A DNA stretch of 8,714 bases from VRUE01 sp036376915 (GTDB lineage: Bacteria; Actinomycetota; Thermoleophilia; Solirubrobacterales; 70-9). Positions 6,706-8,714 of the stretch are shown here, piece after piece. A model generated the notes under the pieces. That model saw only the letters and a program-made list of their open reading frames with translations, had not been told where the DNA came from and did no database searches. Every line of letters begins with the position of its first letter. Positions within the stretch are counted from its first letter, which is position 1. The stretch spans positions 1 through 8,714 of the forward strand of contig DASUZK010000093.1 of the NCBI GenBank assembly GCA_036376915.1, written 5' to 3'. Both the position numbers and the translations under genes were made by a program.

Positions 6706-6723
6706 CGGTATGGCCAATGGCAA
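6696..6723 (-). promoter_or_regulatory. Predicted leaderless promoter of cfa
   Basis: On the minus strand TTGCCA (6723-6718; 5/6 to TTGACA) and TATGCT (6701-6696; 4/6 to TATAAT) are 16 bp apart. Initiation 7 nt after the -10 falls on the A of the cfa ATG at 6689. The -35 overlaps the first codons of the desaturase gene, and the -10 overlaps that gene's -10 around the palindrome CATATG (6698-6703). Confidence 0.5.
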
Positions 6724-7643
6724 GTAGTGGACCTCTCCCATCCGATATCCAGCCGGTCGCCAACGAGACCCGCGACCGCATCATCACCGGATTGGTGACG
6801 CTGGTCCCGTTTCTCGCGATCGGGCTTGCGGCCTGGCAGGTCTGGGGCCAGGCGCTGCACTGGAGCGACGTCTTCCTCTTCGCAGGCATGTACTTCTTCA
6901 CCGGGATCGGGGTGACCGTCGGCTTCCACCGCCACCTCACCCACCGCAGCTTCAAGACGACGAAGTGGATGCACGGCCTGCTCGGGATCCTCGGCTCGGC
7001 CGCGATCGAGGGGCCGGTGATCTCCTGGGTCGCCGACCACCGCAAGCACCACGCCTTCTCCGACGAAGAGGGGGACCCGCACAGCCCCCACGTCGACCAT
7101 GGTCACGGCTGGTCGGGCGCCATGCGCGGCCTCTTCCACGCCCACATGGGCTGGCTCTTCATCCACACCCAGCGCGGCAACAAGGAGCGCTTCGCTCCCG
7201 ACCTGATCGAGGACCCGGTGATCAGCTGGGTCGACCGCACCTTCCTGTACTGGGCGATCGGCGGCCTGCTGCTGCCCTTCGCGCTCGGCTGGGTCATCGG
7301 CGGCACCCTCTTCGCCGCCTTCACGGGGCTGCTCTGGGGTGGCCTGGTCCGCGTCTTCGTCCTGCACCACTTCACCTACAGCATCAACTCGCTCTGCCAC
7401 GTCTTCGGCAAGCGCGACTACGAGACGAGCGACGAGTCGAGCAACCTGGCGCTGATCGCGATCCCGACCTTCGGCGAGGCCTGGCACAACAACCACCACG
7501 CTTTCCCGACCTCCGCCACCCACGGCCTCGGTCGCTGGCAGGTGGATGTCTCAGCGCTCGTCATCGACAGCCTTGAGCGTGTCGGCCTTGCCTGGGACGT
7601 CGTGCGAGTTACCCCCGAGCGTCTCACGGCCAAGGCGCTCTGA
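6717..7643 (+). CDS. Membrane acyl-CoA / fatty acid desaturase (delta-9 type)
   Basis: Di-iron integral-membrane desaturase that puts a double bond into a saturated acyl chain, using O2 and electrons from a redox partner not encoded here. The 308-residue protein has the three histidine boxes of the family: HRHLTH (71-76), HRKHH (108-112) and HNNHH (257-261), with additional histidines around 217-228. Hydrophobic segments near residues 22-42, 50-70 and 175-210 fit the usual four-helix topology. The spacing and GVTVGFHRHLTH / EAWHNNHHAF contexts match bacterial acyl-CoA delta-9 desaturases related to eukaryotic stearoyl-CoA desaturase. There is no fused ferredoxin or cytochrome b5 domain. ATG 6717 is the first possible start after an in-frame stop. 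Its divergent neighbour is a CFA-family enzyme, whose substrate is the unsaturated chain, so both probably tune membrane lipids. The acyl carrier (CoA or lipid) and exact position are not readable from sequence. Confidence 0.93.
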   Translation: MASSGPLPSDIQPVANETRDRIITGLVTLVPFLAIGLAAWQVWGQALHWSDVFLFAGMYFFTGIGVTVGFHRHLTHRSFKTTKWMHGLLGILGSAAIEGPVISWVADHRKHHAFSDEEGDPHSPHVDHGHGWSGAMRGLFHAHMGWLFIHTQRGNKERFAPDLIEDPVISWVDRTFLYWAIGGLLLPFALGWVIGGTLFAAFTGLLWGGLVRVFVLHHFTYSINSLCHVFGKRDYETSDESSNLALIAIPTFGEAWHNNHHAFPTSATHGLGRWQVDVSALVIDSLERVGLAWDVVRVTPERLTAKAL

Positions 7644-7693
7644 CCAAGCAGATCAAGGACGCAGGGAGCGTGGCCGTGCACCTGCACGCGAGC

Positions 7694-7720
7694 GACCGAG
7701 GACGCCGATATGCGTCGGTC
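7694..7720. terminator. Bulged hairpin at the desaturase / membrane-protein convergent junction
   Basis: GACCG (7694-7698) pairs with CGGTC (7716-7720), and ACGC (7702-7705) with GCGT (7712-7715), leaving a 3-nt bulge and a 6-nt loop. Its right end overlaps the stop codon of the minus-strand gene. A second small stem, CGTGC/GCACG (7675-7679 and 7684-7688), lies just upstream; nothing else is seen in the 75-nt spacer. No T-tract. It may end one or both transcripts. Base similarity to the other two junction hairpins hints at a degenerate member of the same family. Confidence 0.35.
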
Positions 7721-8714
7721 AGGGCGCTTTGGCCTCGTACCAGTCGATCCAGCTGCCGCATGCATGGACGAGCGGGACGATCCTGCGCGGTTCGTCCTTG
7801 ACCGCGACCAGTTCGCCGAGGACAGCCTTGCCCGCGTATCCGGTCAAGCGCTGAAGCGTGCTCGGCTCGTCGGCCGTGACCGTGAACCGGACCGGCCCGC
7901 CGTCGCTGCGGACTTTCCCGGCGGGCCAGAACTGGCCGTTGCTGGCGAGGCTGATCGTGGTCGGCCGCTGGCCGTCCTGCGCCGCCTGCAGGGGCTGCCG
8001 CAGGCCCGGTGCGGAGAAGGTGAGGCCGAAGGGCGAGAAGTACTGGAGCGAGAGGAGCCAGTCTCCGGCCGGGAGGGAGAGCGCCTGCGAAGCGCTCTCG
8101 CCGGTCTCCAGGTCCGGCCCCGGCCTCCAGCGCCCCTTGCCGCCGATCGCGACGCCGGGGAAGAGCGAGGCGCGGCCGGGGTTGGCGGTGAGGATCCGCA
8201 GCTCGGGAGCCGCGCAGTCGGCGTGTGCCGCCGCCTCGGTCCCCTCCAGCAGCACGTGGCGGTCGGTAGGCAGCGGCCCCGCTCTCTTCCAGAGCAGGTA
8301 TGAGGGGGTCGCGGCGACCCGCCTGAAGCCCCGGGGCGCTTCGCTGTTCCAGGCCGCCCGCCCGGTGATCACATAGGGGAAGCGCGCGAGGGTGGCCTGC
8401 GAGAAGGAGTCGAAGTCGATCGGGCTGTATGCGTCGCCGGTATCGAACGGCTTTTCGGGGTTGGGCGAGACGTCGGCGTCGGGGAACTCGACCAGCGGCA
8501 CGTGCGTGTCGGCCCCCATCAACTCGTGAGCGGCGTAGCGATCCTGGCCGGCATAGAGCACCGGTTCGCCCTCTATCTCCGGCATGAACGCCTGCAGCTC
8601 GGCGCCGTGCCCGGCCGGCCCGACCGGAGCGTCCCGCAGCACCAGCAGGCTCGAGTACACCGCCCCCGCCACGAAAGCCACCGCCAGCATCCCCCACCCC
8701 ACCGCCGATGGGGC
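7719..8714 (-). CDS. Large membrane protein, C-terminal part (glycosyltransferase-type, runs off window)
   Basis: The minus-strand frame is open to the window edge and ends at TGA 7721-7719, giving 331 visible residues. The GTG at 8702 is probably an internal valine. The visible part begins with a hydrophobic helix (around WGMLAVAFVAGAVYSSLLVL), probably the last membrane span. A long soluble region follows, likely outside the membrane, with no further clear span. It contains blocks such as FPYVITGR, SYLLWKRAG and a tail HACGSWIDWYEA. This layout, many-pass N-terminus plus exported C-terminal domain, is common in actinobacterial polyprenyl-phosphate-dependent glycosyltransferases and related envelope proteins, but the catalytic part would lie outside the window, so the function is inferred. 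Only two cysteines occur in the exported part (in ADCAAPEL and HACGSW), which could form a disulfide. It converges on the desaturase gene. Confidence 0.7.
   Translation of the reverse strand, partial: APSAVGWGMLAVAFVAGAVYSSLLVLRDAPVGPAGHGAELQAFMPEIEGEPVLYAGQDRYAAHELMGADTHVPLVEFPDADVSPNPEKPFDTGDAYSPIDFDSFSQATLARFPYVITGRAAWNSEAPRGFRRVAATPSYLLWKRAGPLPTDRHVLLEGTEAAAHADCAAPELRILTANPGRASLFPGVAIGGKGRWRPGPDLETGESASQALSLPAGDWLLSLQYFSPFGLTFSAPGLRQPLQAAQDGQRPTTISLASNGQFWPAGKVRSDGGPVRFTVTADEPSTLQRLTGYAGKAVLGELVAVKDEPRRIVPLVHACGSWIDWYEAKAP

Noticed and set aside
6690..7523. Upstream extension of the cfa frame across the desaturase gene
   Set aside because: The added residues are antisense to a clear desaturase; ATG 6689 gives normal family length and N-terminus and a matching -10 element.
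7624..8697. Alternative minus-strand frame of 357 codons overlapping the last gene
   Set aside because: Arg/Ala/Gly-rich shadow translation; the frame ending at 7719 has normal protein composition, a membrane helix and runs to the window edge.

Overview
The window is very GC-rich, uses GTG starts freely and packs its genes with 4-11 bp overlaps. The transaldolase is of the actinobacterial type, the membrane-lipid genes appear to be read from leaderless divergent promoters, and the final gene looks like an envelope glycosyltransferase-type membrane protein. Together these suggest a chromosomal stretch of a high-GC actinobacterium, most plausibly class Thermoleophilia (Solirubrobacterales-like). 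That placement is inferred from general character; no rRNA or other taxonomic marker is present. I see no transposase, integrase, tRNA, rRNA or CRISPR array.

Layout. (1) 1-5441, plus strand, one compact cluster: the 3' part of transaldolase (tal), glucose-6-phosphate isomerase (pgi), cytochrome bd-type quinol oxidase subunits I and II (cydA, cydB) and a HAD-family phosphatase. Junctions are a GTGA overlap (tal/pgi), a 3-nt gap (pgi/cydA), a 64-nt spacer (cydA/cydB) and an 11-nt overlap (cydB/HAD). The cydA/cydB spacer holds a perfect 15-bp hairpin inside a 23-codon reading frame that has its own strong Shine-Dalgarno sequence and touches cydA by ATGA and cydB by GTGA. (2) 5442-5483: a 42-nt convergent junction almost filled by a perfect 16-bp hairpin, probably a two-way terminator. 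(3) 5484-7643: a cyclopropane-fatty-acid-synthase-family methyltransferase (minus) and a membrane acyl desaturase (plus), diverging from a 27-bp gap with overlapping promoter-like elements. (4) 7644-7718: a short spacer leading to a weaker, bulged hairpin. (5) 7719-8714, minus: the C-terminal part of a large membrane protein running off the window.

How the genes fit together. Tal and Pgi interconvert sugar phosphates around fructose-6-phosphate and feed NADPH and precursor supply. CydAB oxidises quinol and reduces O2 at low oxygen or under respiratory inhibition, so the cluster joins central carbon flux to a terminal oxidase. The second block is a membrane-lipid module: the desaturase makes the double bond that the CFA-type enzyme can methylate or cyclopropanate.

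Most genes are familiar families. The points worth a second look are the double-coupled small frame with a hairpin between cydA and cydB, the apparently related palindromes in three gene junctions, the overlapping leaderless divergent promoters, and a cysteine pair in the CydA Q-loop. I found no wholly new multi-gene system here.
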